A stretch of DNA of 64,000 nt from Paenibacillus sinopodophylli (GCF_005930355.1 NZ_VDBO01000003.1:457486-521485); one strand, 5' to 3'; shown: positions 47,916-58,805, numbered from the stretch's first letter. Translations and numbers: made by a program. The notes: a model not told the origin generated them from the sequence alone.

Positions 47916-49295
47916 CTATTTCCCTAAACAGAACTGCGAGAATATTTGATCAATCAATGAGTCTCCGGCTTCATCGCCAAGAATTTCACCAAGTGACTCC
48001 CACGCCGAACGCGCATCAATCTGAATGAGATCGATAGGTATACCTGCTTCAGAAGCTTCTATTGCTTCGACTAACGATTGTTTAGCCCGTTTCAACAAAG
48101 CAATATGTCGGACATTGCTTACATACGTCAAATCACCTGATTCAAGCTGACCCTCAAAAAACATATCGCTTATCGTCTTTTCCAAACGGTCGAGACCATC
48201 TTCCTCAAGAACTGACATTTTCACAATAGAATCAGCAGCAATCGACTCCTCCACCACCTCAATTTCTAATTGACGCGGCAAGTCAGTCTTATTTAGGATC
48301 GCAATGACGGGTCGCCCCTTCATTTGCAGCAAAAGCTCACGATCATCAGTTTGCAGCGGCTCATTATAGTTAAGCACCAACAAGATGAGATCCGCCTCTT
48401 CTAGCGCATTTCGCGAGCGTTCTACTCCGATTCGTTCAACCACATCATTCGTCTCTCGAATGCCGGCTGTATCAAGTAAACGCAGCGGTATACCATTCAA
48501 AGCGACGAACTGCTCAATGACATCACGCGTAGTCCCAGGAATGTCCGTGACAATCGCTTTGTTCTCCTGAGTGAGAACATTCATCAGCGACGACTTGCCG
48601 ACATTAGGACGCCCGACAATGGCCGTTACAATGCCTTCACGTAATATTTTGCCTTCATTCGCCGTTTTTAACAAACGATCTATTTCATCAATAGCAGAAT
48701 CGCATTGGTCACGAATAAAGGCATTCGTCATTTCCTCTACGTCATGCTCCGGATAATCAATGTTCACTTCAATATGGGCAAGCAGTTCAATAACGGTCTG
48801 CCGCAAAGCTTTAATTCGCCTGGACAATACACCCTCTGCTTGTTTACGAGCTACAGAAAACGCGCGATCCGACTTGGAACGTATGAGATCAATAACCGCT
48901 TCGGCTTGCATAAGATCGATACGACCGTTCAGGAACGCCCGCTTCGTAAATTCCCCTGGCTCTGCTGTGCGGTAACCATCCAACTGCAATACAACATCAA
49001 GCACCTTCTTAACAGCAATAACGCCGCCATGCGCGTTAATCTCGACAACATCCTCAGCGGTAAAAGAACGTGGACCTCGCATTAACGTAACGAGTACCTC
49101 CTCCACCTCTTCGCCTGTTGCCGAATCAACGATATGTCCATAATGCAGCGTATGGGTATCTGCATCCTTTAAATTCATTTTGGATCGAAAAACAGAAGCG
49201 ATTCCGGCAATTGCCTCAGGACCGCTTACTCTTATTATCGCGATGCCGCCTTCTCCGACTGCTGTCGAAATAGCTGCTATCGTATCGTGTACCAT
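47916..49295 (-). CDS. mnmE: tRNA modification GTPase MnmE (TrmE)
   Basis: I prefer ATG 49295 over the GTG at 49307, giving 459 residues. Order: N-terminal folate-binding domain (DTIAAISTAVGEGGIAIIRVSG), helical domain, G domain (GRPNVGKSSLMNVL, DIPGTTRD, DTAGIRET, NKTD) and the C-terminal CLGK. The C-terminal Cys in the usual CxGK position is present. It acts with MnmG on wobble uridines. Confidence 0.98.
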   Translation of the reverse strand: MVHDTIAAISTAVGEGGIAIIRVSGPEAIAGIASVFRSKMNLKDADTHTLHYGHIVDSATGEEVEEVLVTLMRGPRSFTAEDVVEINAHGGVIAVKKVLDVVLQLDGYRTAEPGEFTKRAFLNGRIDLMQAEAVIDLIRSKSDRAFSVARKQAEGVLSRRIKALRQTVIELLAHIEVNIDYPEHDVEEMTNAFIRDQCDSAIDEIDRLLKTANEGKILREGIVTAIVGRPNVGKSSLMNVLTQENKAIVTDIPGTTRDVIEQFVALNGIPLRLLDTAGIRETNDVVERIGVERSRNALEEADLILLVLNYNEPLQTDDRELLLQMKGRPVIAILNKTDLPRQLEIEVVEESIAADSIVKMSVLEEDGLDRLEKTISDMFFEGQLESGDLTYVSNVRHIALLKRAKQSLVEAIEASEAGIPIDLIQIDARSAWESLGEILGDEAGDSLIDQIFSQFCLGK

Positions 49296-49316
49296 TGCTG
49301 TCAGCACCTCTCAAAT

Positions 49317-49351
49317 GGAAAAACAGCAATGACCATTATGAGCCATTGCTG
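49317..49351 (-). terminator. Terminator of the yidC-jag transcript
   Basis: CAGCAATG pairs with CATTGCTG and is followed on the minus strand by TTTTTCC. Confidence 0.8.
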
Positions 49352-49390
49352 TGGATAGCGTATTGATTCTTATACATTTATAGGGATAGC

Positions 49391-50014
49391 CTACTGTCTT
49401 AACGCGATGACAACTCGCCTATTCGGCTCATCACCTTTACTGAACGTTTTTACCTTAGGGTGGTTCTGCAACTGCGAATGTATTACCTTGCGCTCATGCG
49501 GAGACATTGGCTCCAGGACAACTTCTTTCCTGGTCCGAATGACTCGTCCAGCTAAACGGTCGGACAAATCCGCTAACGTCTTGCGGCGGCGCTCACGAAA
49601 ATCCTCTGCATCAAGAACGATACGCAGATGACTGTCTGAATAACGATTAGCCACAATGTTAACCAAGTACTGTAGTGCATCCAACGTTTGTCCGCGACGT
49701 CCAATCAGCATACCAAGGTCACCGCTGCCAGTTACGGACAGATGGGTTCCCTCTCTTGTTTGCTTTCGATCGATGTTCACTTGCAGCCCCATCGTACCAG
49801 CTACTTCACGGAGGAATTGCTCCGCTTCCAGCATGGGATCGGGAATAAGCTCAAGTTCAACTTTCGCTTCTTTTGCCCCGAACAGTCCAAAGAATCCTTT
49901 GGTTGGCTGTTCAAGTACAACTTGCTTAACGCGGTCTTCAGTGACTTGCAATTGTGTTAAACCGTTACGTACAGCATCCTCTACCGTTTTCCCTGATGCA
50001 ATGATTTTCTTCAT
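49391..50014 (-). CDS. jag: RNA-binding protein Jag/KhpB (SpoIIIJ-associated)
   Basis: The 207-residue protein has a Jag N-terminal domain (KKIIASGKTVEDAVRNGLTQL), a KH domain with the GxxG-like loop GMLIGRRGQTLDALQYL, and an R3H domain (SPHERKVIHSQL, ends GDEPNRRVVIALR). It binds RNA and influences cell length and spore development. The start overlaps the yidC stop by 4 bp. Confidence 0.97.
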   Translation of the reverse strand: MKKIIASGKTVEDAVRNGLTQLQVTEDRVKQVVLEQPTKGFFGLFGAKEAKVELELIPDPMLEAEQFLREVAGTMGLQVNIDRKQTREGTHLSVTGSGDLGMLIGRRGQTLDALQYLVNIVANRYSDSHLRIVLDAEDFRERRRKTLADLSDRLAGRVIRTRKEVVLEPMSPHERKVIHSQLQNHPKVKTFSKGDEPNRRVVIALRQ

Positions 50015-50793
50015 TTCGCAGGGACCTCCTTACCCTTATCAGCATTACGAACATATAGGAAGTAGTTTTGAATGATCGTGTAAATGTTACTGTAAACCCA
50101 GTATAGCGGTAGTGCTGTTGGGAAACTCAATGCCATTACAAAAATAAGTACTGGGAATATCGCTAACATCATTCCCATACCGGGCATCGTTTGTGTTTGT
50201 TGTTTTTGCATCATCTTCGATTGAACAAAAGTCGTAGCAGCAGCTAGAACAGGAAGGAAATACCAAGGTCCCGCTTCACCTAATGGAAGACCTAGGAACG
50301 TGTCTTCAGCAATCGCGCTGCTCTTGTAAATTGAATTGTAAAGCGCAATGAATACAGGCATTTGTACGATAAGCGGCAAACAACCTGCCATCGGATTAAC
50401 CTTATTCGTCTGGAACAGCTTCATGGTTTCCTCTTGCTGTTTCTGCGGGTTGTCCTTATGCTTCTTCTTAATTTCAGCCATCTGAGGCTGTAGAGCTTGC
50501 ATCGCCTTCGAGCTGCGATATTGTTTTAGCGTTAATGGTAAAATTAATGTTCGCACTATAATGGTCAAGAGCAATATAGCTAAACCGTAATGCCCATTAA
50601 ACCAGCCCGCAAACGTATCAAGCGTAAGTGCGAAATAGTAAACAACATATCTGTCCCAGAAGTTACCACCCAGTAAATCTTCAGTCACCATCTTCTCACC
50701 CTGTGGAGGTGTACAGCCTGCTAACAGTCCCATTAGCAGTACAAGTCCAATTACAAGAAACCATTTCTTCTTTGAGTCAATACGGAACAACAT
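50011..50793 (-). CDS. yidC: Membrane insertase YidC/SpoIIIJ
   Basis: The 260-residue protein has a lipoprotein signal (LVIGLVLLMGLLAGC) and five membrane helices with the conserved RTLILPLTLKQYRSSKAM, NPMAGCLPLIVQMPVFIALY and SFPTALPLYWVYSNIYTIIQNYF. It inserts proteins into the inner leaflet; SpoIIIJ also matters for forespore sigma activation. The gene lies between rnpA and jag in the standard oriC order. Confidence 0.97.
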   Translation of the reverse strand: MLFRIDSKKKWFLVIGLVLLMGLLAGCTPPQGEKMVTEDLLGGNFWDRYVVYYFALTLDTFAGWFNGHYGLAILLLTIIVRTLILPLTLKQYRSSKAMQALQPQMAEIKKKHKDNPQKQQEETMKLFQTNKVNPMAGCLPLIVQMPVFIALYNSIYKSSAIAEDTFLGLPLGEAGPWYFLPVLAAATTFVQSKMMQKQQTQTMPGMGMMLAIFPVLIFVMALSFPTALPLYWVYSNIYTIIQNYFLYVRNADKGKEVPAK

Positions 50794-50817
50794 TAAAACT
50801 CCTCTCTGAGAGCCATC

Positions 50818-50894
50818 ACATCAAGCGTAAACGACTGGTGCCCTACTTCGGCTGCCTAGCTTTCGTTTCGCAATGAATATAAGCATTATATATG
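50818..50894. repeat. Dispersed AAGCGTAAACGGCT element, copy A1
   Basis: AAGCGTAAACGACT, then GCC and GGC arms, CGTTTCGCAATGAATATAAGC. One core mismatch compared with the other copies. Confidence 0.65.
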
Positions 50895-50899
50895 TAACA

Positions 50900-50997
50900 A
50901 ACATAAACGGCTATGCCATCTATTGGCGGCAATGCTGCGTTTAGCGTTGAAATATAAGCATTGGTATAAGACTGAAACTTATACGTCCTTATATTTA
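50900..50997. repeat. Dispersed AAGCGTAAACGGCT element, copy A2
   Basis: ATAAACGGCT, GTTGAAATATAAG, TATAAG and ACTTATA-CTTATATTT, matching the tail of copy B. Confidence 0.65.
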
Positions 50998-51146
50998 AAC
51001 AGAATCACATTAATGATATATTTTCATTCTAGACTATACCATAATTTATGGTACAAAGAAACATGGAGCAAGTCCCTCTCATCGGCTTATTTGCGCCAAC
51101 AAAGACCTCTTATTTTTGGAACACAAATGGAGCGCCCAGAATAGCT

Positions 51147-51518
51147 TTAATCTGCCCGCTTCACCTTCGTATTTGCTGTGCTTTTCAACAAGCCGGCTTT
51201 CTTCAAAACATGAAGCACGCTCTTCTCCATTTCCTTCATCTTCATTAACGTTGCCGGCTTTCTGACAATGAGAATGAAGTCAGTCCTGGGAACAACACGA
51301 TTCGCTTGATGACGAACAATTTCTTTGATCATCCGGCGCATTCGGTTACGAACAACCGCATTGCCGATTTTTTTACTCGCGGACACGCCAAGACGAAACG
51401 GATCGGCCGATGGCTGCTTAGACCAATAGACTACAAACTGCCCATTCGCAAATGATTTGCCGCCTCGGTAAATCCGGCTGAAGTCTTCACGGTTGCGAAG
51501 ACGCAATTTTCTATGCAC
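51147..51518 (-). CDS. rnpA: Ribonuclease P protein component
   Basis: I choose GTG 51518 (GGTGG 9 bases upstream), so the protein starts VHRKLRLRNREDFSRIYRGG, the usual RnpA start, 123 residues. It holds LGVSASKKIGNAVVRNRMRRMIKEIVR, the RNR signature that binds pre-tRNA leaders. It is the protein partner of the RNase P RNA. It lies downstream of rpmH with a hairpin terminator between. Confidence 0.95.
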   Translation of the reverse strand: MHRKLRLRNREDFSRIYRGGKSFANGQFVVYWSKQPSADPFRLGVSASKKIGNAVVRNRMRRMIKEIVRHQANRVVPRTDFILIVRKPATLMKMKEMEKSVLHVLKKAGLLKSTANTKVKRAD

Positions 51519-51614
51519 GACTGATGGCCACCGTTCCTTCATTGATGTTCTAAATATCATAAGCAAGTGAGCAGCATAAGCAGCCTGCTCCCCCCGCTCC
51601 TCATCCTCACAAGC

Positions 51615-51642
51615 AAAAAAAAAAGACCACCGGACGTGGTCT
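51615..51642 (-). terminator. Hairpin with T-run between rpmH and rnpA
   Basis: AGACCAC pairs with GTGGTCT around GTCCG and is followed on the minus strand by ten T residues. It should cut rnpA expression relative to rpmH. Confidence 0.85.
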
Positions 51643-51647
51643 TCTGC

Positions 51648-51782
51648 TTATGCGCTCAGTACTTTTCTTCCTCTTTGACGACGCGCTGCCAAAACTTTAC
51701 GTCCGTTCTTTGTGCTCATCCGTTTGCGGAATCCATGCACTTTCGCGCGTTTGCTTACATTAGGTCTAAATGTAGGTCTCAT
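51648..51782 (-). CDS. rpmH: 50S ribosomal protein L34
   Basis: The 44-residue, very basic protein begins [20 protein letters not shown] and ends GRKVLSA. Length and sequence are diagnostic of L34. It lies in the standard origin order (dnaA divergent, rpmH, rnpA) and a SigA promoter is seen upstream. Confidence 0.98.
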   Translation of the reverse strand: MRPTFRPNVSKRAKVHGFRKRMSTKNGRKVLAARRQRGRKVLSA

Positions 51783-51814
51783 CGTTCTGCACCTCCTATA
51801 CTGCGTGTTTCCAA

Positions 51815-51918
51815 TCAAGCGTAAACGGCTCTCGCCGTCTAAATGGACGGAGCAGCATCGTTTCGCAGTGAAATATAAGAATGGATATAAGTCGTAGACT
51901 CATACCTCTTATATTAAA
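51815..51918. repeat. Dispersed AAGCGTAAACGGCT element, copy B
   Basis: Full-length copy: AAGCGTAAACGGCT, hairpin GCCGTC-TAAAT-GGACGG, GTTTCGCAGTGAAATATAAG, GGATATAAG and CTTATATT. It lies upstream of rpmH. Confidence 0.7.
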
Positions 51919-51931
51919 AAACGCTTTTTTT

Positions 51932-51960
51932 ATTAAACCATGTTGACCGCCAAAAGTCAA
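51932..51960 (-). promoter_or_regulatory. SigA promoter of rpmH
   Basis: TTGACT and TTTAAT are separated by exactly 17 bp, about 150 bp upstream of rpmH. The repeat copy B would be in the leader. Confidence 0.6.
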
Positions 51961-52088
51961 TGACCCGTGCCAATCGGAAATGGTGGATAAAAAGAAACGA
52001 TCCTTCCGCTGTGGATAACGTATGAAATCCATCTCCTTATCAAAAACTAATAACATGTGCACAATCCACAGCTGCCCACAACGAACTT

Positions 52089-52095
52089 TGTCGAA
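52089..52095 (+). promoter_or_regulatory. Candidate Spo0A box in oriC
   Basis: TGTCGAA is a perfect 7-base 0A box (context TTTGTCGAAAT) inside the DnaA-box cluster. Confidence 0.5.
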
Positions 52096-52345
52096 ATCTT
52101 AACAAGATATAAACAATATGTAGTGGTGTAGATAACTTTTATGCACAAGCAGTTGAGAATGTGGATAAAATATGCGATTTCGTTGAAATATAAGGGATCT
52201 TTTGCTATGATAATTATGTTTTCATTGTGGATTAGATCGTTATTGCCTCAGTTTTATCAACAGCCTGTGGATAACATTGTGAACAAACTCATCCCCTATT
52301 TATAACTCATTCACTTGGTAATCTGTACAATGTGGATGGTTTCGT

Positions 52346-52351
52346 TATAAT
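52346..52351 (+). promoter_or_regulatory. -10 element of the dnaA promoter
   Basis: A perfect TATAAT lies about 70 bp upstream of dnaA. The -35 is weak (CTGTAC at 17 bp). A DnaA-box-like TGTGGATGG (52331) lies in the spacer, suggesting autoregulation. Confidence 0.55.
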
Positions 52352-52360
52352 ACCCTTAAT

Positions 52361-52367
52361 TTCGACA
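52361..52367 (-). promoter_or_regulatory. Candidate Spo0A box at the dnaA start site
   Basis: TTCGACA (TGTCGAA on the minus strand) lies 10 bp downstream of the dnaA -10, over the probable transcription start. Confidence 0.5.
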
Positions 52368-52420
52368 TTTTTTCTTGCAACTGCGCCACTTGTGGCGATT
52401 TGGATAAGGAGTGACAGTCT

Positions 52421-53776
52421 GTGGACAGCCATACCTATGATTTATGGCAGCAAGTGTTGTCGATCATCCAGACTAAATTAAGCAAACCGAGCTTTGACAC
52501 CTGGTTCAAAGCAACGAAGGCTTCTTTTGTTGATGATTCCATGCTTGAAGTAACAGCGCCGACAACATTTGCGGCCGAATGGCTGGAAGGCCGTTATACG
52601 AAGCTAATTAGAACAACTCTCTTTGAGTTTTTGGGCAGGCAGGTCGACGTTCGCTTTTCTATAGAAGAACCAAAGGGCGCCGAGCCGGCCTATATGTTCC
52701 CGCAGAAAACCGTACATTCGCCTGTTATGAGTGAAGAAGCAACACCTACTCATATGCTTAACCCGAAGTATACATTTGATACATTTGTAATCGGGGCGAA
52801 TAACCGATTTGCTCACGCTGCGTCGCTAGCTGTAGCCGAAGCACCAGCCAAAGCCTATAATCCTTTGTTTTTATACGGGGGGGTAGGACTGGGCAAAACC
52901 CACTTAATGCACGCCATCGGCCATTACATCATGGATCATAATCCGAATACGAAGGTGCTTTATATTTCGTCCGAGAAATTTACGAACGAATTTATCAATG
53001 CCATTCGTGATAATCGCGGCGAGAGCTTTCGTACAAAATATCGCAATATCGACGTCCTTTTGATTGATGACATTCAGTTTCTCGCCGGAAAAGAGCAGAC
53101 ACAGGAAGAGTTTTTCCACACGTTTAATGCGCTTCACGAGGAACGAAAGCAGATCGTCATCTCTAGCGATAGGCCTCCCAAAGAAATTCCGACGCTGGAG
53201 GATCGTCTGCGTTCTCGGTTTGAATGGGGACTCATTACCGACATACAGCCTCCGGATCTGGAGACACGGATTGCCATTCTTCGAAAGAAGGCAAGAGCAG
53301 AAAACCTAGATATACCAAACGAAGCGATGATCTATATTGCTAATCAAATCGATACGAACATTCGTGAATTAGAAGGCGCCTTAATCAGGGTAGTCGCTTA
53401 TTCATCCCTTATAAATGCTGATATTACGTCCCATTTGGCGGCAGAAGCACTCAAGGATATTATTCCCTCCAGCAGGCCAAGGATGATTACGATGCATGAC
53501 ATACAGACCAAGGTTGGCGAGTTCTATGGACTTCGTCTAGAGGAGTTCAAAGCGAGGAAGCGGACAAAAGCAGTTGCCTATCCGCGGCAGATTGCAATGT
53601 ATTTGTCGAGGGAGCTCACCGATTTCTCACTCCCTAAGATAGGCGAGGCTTTCGGAGGGCGTGACCATACGACAGTCATTCATGCGCATGAGAAAATTAC
53701 ACAGCAGCTAAAGATTGATCAGGATCTATACAAAATCATTCAGAATCTGACCGAAAAAATCAAAAATCATATGTGA
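52421..53776 (+). CDS. dnaA: Chromosomal replication initiator DnaA
   Basis: GTG 52421 follows AAGGAG at 9-10 bases. The 451-residue protein has domain I (about 1-85), a short linker, the AAA+ domain (about 110-325) with [21 protein letters not shown] and [14 protein letters not shown], and domain IV with the DnaA signature [15 protein letters not shown]. It unwinds oriC in the ATP form. Its gene is flanked by DnaA boxes on both sides, the Firmicute bipartite origin layout. Confidence 0.99.
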   Translation: MDSHTYDLWQQVLSIIQTKLSKPSFDTWFKATKASFVDDSMLEVTAPTTFAAEWLEGRYTKLIRTTLFEFLGRQVDVRFSIEEPKGAEPAYMFPQKTVHSPVMSEEATPTHMLNPKYTFDTFVIGANNRFAHAASLAVAEAPAKAYNPLFLYGGVGLGKTHLMHAIGHYIMDHNPNTKVLYISSEKFTNEFINAIRDNRGESFRTKYRNIDVLLIDDIQFLAGKEQTQEEFFHTFNALHEERKQIVISSDRPPKEIPTLEDRLRSRFEWGLITDIQPPDLETRIAILRKKARAENLDIPNEAMIYIANQIDTNIRELEGALIRVVAYSSLINADITSHLAAEALKDIIPSSRPRMITMHDIQTKVGEFYGLRLEEFKARKRTKAVAYPRQIAMYLSRELTDFSLPKIGEAFGGRDHTTVIHAHEKITQQLKIDQDLYKIIQNLTEKIKNHM

Positions 53777-53782
53777 ACAACT

Positions 53783-53829
53783 AAGCAAGCCTATGCACAC
53801 GCTATGCACATGTGGATAGGCTTGCTTTA
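53783..53829 (+). terminator. Hairpin after dnaA
   Basis: AAGCAAGCCTAT pairs perfectly with ATAGGCTTGCTT (12 bp) but has a long loop containing a box-like TGTGGATAG. A short T-run follows, so termination is plausible. Confidence 0.55.
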
Positions 53830-53884
53830 TCGGTCTTCCACGGGGTTATCCACATATTCAGTGCCCCTACTACTACGACTATTA
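53811..53884. other. oriC, dnaA-dnaN half with DnaA box and DnaA-trio
   Basis: A perfect DnaA box TTATCCACA (53846-53854) is followed by a short GC-rich spacer and CTACTACTACGACTATTA (53867-53884). The complement reads as TAG triplets, the DnaA-trio where B. subtilis DnaA opens the duplex. AT-rich DNA follows. Confidence 0.8.
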
Positions 53885-53907
53885 AAAATCTTTAAAATAA
53901 CATCATC

Positions 53908-53972
53908 AAATAAGCGTAAACGGCTATTGCAACCCTTTTGCAGAAAATCCGTTTTCGTATAAGTTCATACCT
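53908..53972. repeat. Dispersed AAGCGTAAACGGCT element, copy C (short)
   Basis: The perfect core is followed by GCAACCCTTTTGCAG, CGTTTTCG and TATAAG, a shortened copy upstream of dnaN. Confidence 0.6.
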
Positions 53973-54005
53973 GAATCCATTTATAAAAACGCTAGGAGTG
54001 AAACC

Positions 54006-55148
54006 ATGAAATTAACCATTTCAAAAAATGAACTAAACGATGCGATACAACAAGTAGCCAAAGCTGCCTCTTCACGCCCTGCGATACCGATTCTTGGCGG
54101 TATCAAAATCGAAGTCACTCATTTAGGCGTAACACTTACTGCAAGCGATACTGATATTTCCATACAAAGCTTTATCCCTGTGGAAAAAGATCAATTCGTT
54201 ATTGCACATGTGGATAAACCCGGAAGCGTTGTGCTTCCAGCCAAGTTTTTTGTGGAAATCGTAAAAAAGCTTCCTTCCGAACAAGTGATGATCGAAGTTA
54301 GCTCAACGTATCAGACAATCATCCGCTCCGGCTCGACAGAAATTCAAATGGTGGGTCTTGACCCAGAAGAATTCCCTGTACTTCCTTCCATCGAGCAGAA
54401 CGAAGTGTTGCAAATGCCTGGCGATCTATTAAAAGCGATGATTCGTCAAACCGTGCTAGCTGCTTCGGCAAGCGAACAAACGCCTATTTTGACAGGTGTA
54501 CTATGGAATCTTCTAGAAGGCGAACTTAAATTTATTGCTACTGACCGTCACAGACTTGCAAGCCGTACAGCGCAAGTAGAAACGGACGATCAGTTCAAAT
54601 TCAGCAATGTCGTTATATCCGCCAAAACATTAATTGAGCTCTCGAAGCTCGTACCCGAGCAGAACGCGCTCGTTGATATTGTCGTAGCAGATAACCAAGT
54701 GTTATTTAAGCTGGGGAATGTTTTGTTCTATACACGCATCTTGGACGGCATCTATCCAGATACTTCTAAGATTATTCCGCAAACGTTCAAAACAGAACTT
54801 GTACTTGATACAAAAAATGTAATGGACGCTATTGACCGTGCATATCTGATGTCTCGCGAGGAAAAAACGAATATCGTTCGTTTAATGACGCTGGAAGACG
54901 GCACGATTGAAATTTCATCGAGCTCAACGGAGCTTGGCAGAGTGACAGAGCAGCTTGAAGCGAAGGAATTCAATGGCGATCCGCTTAGAATTGCTTTTAA
55001 CTCGAAGTACATGCTGGATGTGCTCAAGGTAATCGACAGCGAGCAGCTCTTTTTTGGCTTTACGGGAGCTATGAGCCCCATCATTATCAGACCTATGGAT
55101 CATGCGTACAGCATGTACGTCATCTTGCCTTATCGGACCACAGGCTAA
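54006..55148 (+). CDS. dnaN: DNA polymerase III beta sliding clamp
   Basis: The 380-residue protein has the three-domain beta-clamp fold: MKLTISKNELNDAIQQVAKAAS, then the central domain with LLKAMIRQTVLAASASEQTPIL and the C-terminal LPYRTT. It encircles DNA and tethers polymerase. AGGAGTGAAACC precedes ATG 54006. It is the second gene after oriC, as usual. Confidence 0.99.
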   Translation: MKLTISKNELNDAIQQVAKAASSRPAIPILGGIKIEVTHLGVTLTASDTDISIQSFIPVEKDQFVIAHVDKPGSVVLPAKFFVEIVKKLPSEQVMIEVSSTYQTIIRSGSTEIQMVGLDPEEFPVLPSIEQNEVLQMPGDLLKAMIRQTVLAASASEQTPILTGVLWNLLEGELKFIATDRHRLASRTAQVETDDQFKFSNVVISAKTLIELSKLVPEQNALVDIVVADNQVLFKLGNVLFYTRILDGIYPDTSKIIPQTFKTELVLDTKNVMDAIDRAYLMSREEKTNIVRLMTLEDGTIEISSSSTELGRVTEQLEAKEFNGDPLRIAFNSKYMLDVLKVIDSEQLFFGFTGAMSPIIIRPMDHAYSMYVILPYRTTG

Positions 55149-55186
55149 AGGCTCGTTTAAGCATAGACATGAAAGAGGGAAACCAA

Positions 55187-55402
55187 GTGAAAGAAATTGC
55201 GATTAAGACAGAATATATAACGCTGGGACAATTCTTGAAGCTGTCCGACTGCATCTCAACAGGCGGTCATGCTAAGTTCTTTCTGCAGGAGAACACGGTT
55301 GTCATTAACGGAGAAGCAGATAACCGCAGAGGCAGAAAGTTATATGTTGGGGATAAAGTAGAGGTTGAAGGCTGCGGGGCTTTTGTAGTAGGCAAAGTGT
55401 AA
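55187..55402 (+). CDS. yaaA: S4-domain RNA-binding protein YaaA
   Basis: I prefer GTG 55187 (GAGGG at 7 bases) to ATG 55169, giving 71 residues. The product has EYITLGQFLKLSDCISTGGHAKFFLQE, then VINGEADNRRGRKLYVGDKVEV, the S4 RNA-binding fold of YaaA. The family lies between dnaN and recF in Firmicutes and is thought to act in ribosome assembly. Confidence 0.95.
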   Translation: MKEIAIKTEYITLGQFLKLSDCISTGGHAKFFLQENTVVINGEADNRRGRKLYVGDKVEVEGCGAFVVGKV

Positions 55403-55429
55403 CGCACCAAGGGACCTGGAGGTCGAAAC

Positions 55430-56539
55430 GTGTTTCTAACAAGCATTCAGCTTCAAAATTATCGTAACTATAGCGAGCTTGATCTGCAAACACCGAATAA
55501 GGTGAATGTATTTCTAGGCCCCAACGCCCAAGGGAAAACGAATTTGCTCGAAGCGATATTTGTACTTGCACTTACGAAATCACATCGCACATCGAAGGAT
55601 AAAGAGTTGATTGGATGGCAAGCGGATTCTGCGCGCATTTCAGGCGAGGTCGACAGAAAATATGGATCTATAAAGCTGGATCTGCTCTATTCGCCGCAAG
55701 GAAAGAAAGCCAAAATCAATGGCCTTGAACAACGTAAGCTAAGCGATTTTATCGGATCTGTTAATGTCGTGATGTTCGCGCCAGAGGATCTTGAGATTGT
55801 AAAAGGAACGCCGGGTGTGCGCAGACGGTTTCTCGATATGGAAATCGGTCAGGTGCAGCCCGGCTATTTGTATACGCTCCAGCAGTATGGCAAAGTGCTG
55901 CAGCAACGCAATAATTTTTTGAAAGCAGCTTACCCTGGAGGGGCAAATCAAACGATGCTGGATGTGTGGAATATGCAGCTGGCAGAGCATGGTGTTAAAA
56001 TCATGAAAAAAAGGAAACACTTCATACATAAATTACAAACGTTTGCAGAACAGATCCATGCAGGTATAACAAACGGGGCCGAGCAGCTCACAATTGAGTA
56101 TCGCCCTTCTTTTGATGCGGATGCTCAGCAAGATGAAACTGTTTTATTTGATCAATTTATGATAAAGTTAACACAGGTGAAAGATCAGGAGATTCGCAGA
56201 GGGGTTACGCTAGTGGGACCGCATCGCGATGATCTGGCGTTTTTTATAAACGGCAAAGAAGCGCAAGTCTTCGGCTCTCAAGGGCAGCAGCGAACAACGG
56301 CCTTATCTTTAAAATTGGCAGAGATAGAGCTCATTAACGAGGAAATCGGTGAATATCCGATTCTATTACTTGACGATGTGCTGTCGGAGCTTGATCAGAA
56401 TCGTCAAACACAGCTTATTGAGACATTTCAAAGCAAAGTACAAACCTTTATTACAACGACCGGCCTTGAAAGCGTGAATGTGAGCAGGCTTCAAGATGCC
56501 GGCATCTACCATGTGCAGAACGGCCGAGTGACGCGTTAG
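55430..56539 (+). CDS. recF: DNA replication and repair protein RecF
   Basis: GTG 55430 follows TGGAGG at about 8 bases. The 369-residue SMC-like ATPase has Walker A FLGPNAQGKTNLLEAIF, the FGSQGQQRTTALSLKLAE signature, and Walker B ILLLDDVLSELDQNRQ. It loads RecA at gaps with RecO and RecR. It lies 28 bp after yaaA, in the dnaA-dnaN-yaaA-recF-remB-gyrB order. Confidence 0.98.
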   Translation: MFLTSIQLQNYRNYSELDLQTPNKVNVFLGPNAQGKTNLLEAIFVLALTKSHRTSKDKELIGWQADSARISGEVDRKYGSIKLDLLYSPQGKKAKINGLEQRKLSDFIGSVNVVMFAPEDLEIVKGTPGVRRRFLDMEIGQVQPGYLYTLQQYGKVLQQRNNFLKAAYPGGANQTMLDVWNMQLAEHGVKIMKKRKHFIHKLQTFAEQIHAGITNGAEQLTIEYRPSFDADAQQDETVLFDQFMIKLTQVKDQEIRRGVTLVGPHRDDLAFFINGKEAQVFGSQGQQRTTALSLKLAEIELINEEIGEYPILLLDDVLSELDQNRQTQLIETFQSKVQTFITTTGLESVNVSRLQDAGIYHVQNGRVTR

Positions 56540-56568
56540 GTGCGAATAGGAGAGGTGAGGAAGAGGTC

Positions 56569-56820
56569 ATGTACATCCATTTGGGCGGCGAGAAAATAAT
56601 TCGGGCTGCGGAACTGGTGGCCATTTTTGATATTTCTATCGAGCAATCCTCCAAACTCTCCAAGCAATTTGTTGCGGGAGCACGCAAGCGCAAGGATGTT
56701 GAAACGATAGGCGAGGAAGAGCCGAAATCGATCGTTGTAACGAAGCAGAAAATATATTATTCGCCTATTTCATCCTCTACGCTTAAGAAAAGGGCTCATC
56801 ATTTTGCAGCGAACGGCTAG
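56569..56820 (+). CDS. remB: Extracellular matrix regulator RemB (YaaB)
   Basis: The 83-residue product reads MYIHLGGEKIIRAAELVAIFDISIEQSSKLSKQF and ends with KIYYSPISSSTLKKRA, the DUF370/RemA-like family. Members bind DNA and, in B. subtilis, activate matrix genes. It is located between recF and gyrB, as usual. GAGGTGAGGAAGAGG precedes the ATG. Confidence 0.93.
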   Translation: MYIHLGGEKIIRAAELVAIFDISIEQSSKLSKQFVAGARKRKDVETIGEEEPKSIVVTKQKIYYSPISSSTLKKRAHHFAANG

Positions 56821-56860
56821 AGCGAAGGCGATTAGGAACAGCAGTTGAGAGGAGCAGTGA

Positions 56861-58777
<1,917 letters not shown>

Positions 58778-58791
58778 AATAGGAAGGTTTC

Positions 58792-58805
58792 AGCCGTTTA
58801 CGCTT
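58792..58805. repeat. Core of the AAGCGTAAACGGCT element, inverted
   Basis: AGCCGTTTACGCTT is the perfect core in inverted orientation, directly after gyrB. Confidence 0.55.

Larger units (their letters stand above)
50794..51146. other. yidC-rnpA gap containing two dispersed repeat copies
   Basis: No gene is seen. Most of the stretch between 50818 and 50997 is made of two copies of the AAACGGCT-GAAATATAAG element. Gene order is normal on either side. Confidence 0.6.
51982..52407. other. oriC, upstream DnaA-box cluster
   Basis: Three perfect DnaA boxes (TGTGGATAA) lie at 52010, 52160 and 52266. Single-mismatch boxes lie at 51982, 52127, 52226 and 52399. The stretch is AT-rich and lies upstream of dnaA. 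Together with the dnaA-dnaN gap it forms a bipartite origin. Confidence 0.93.
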
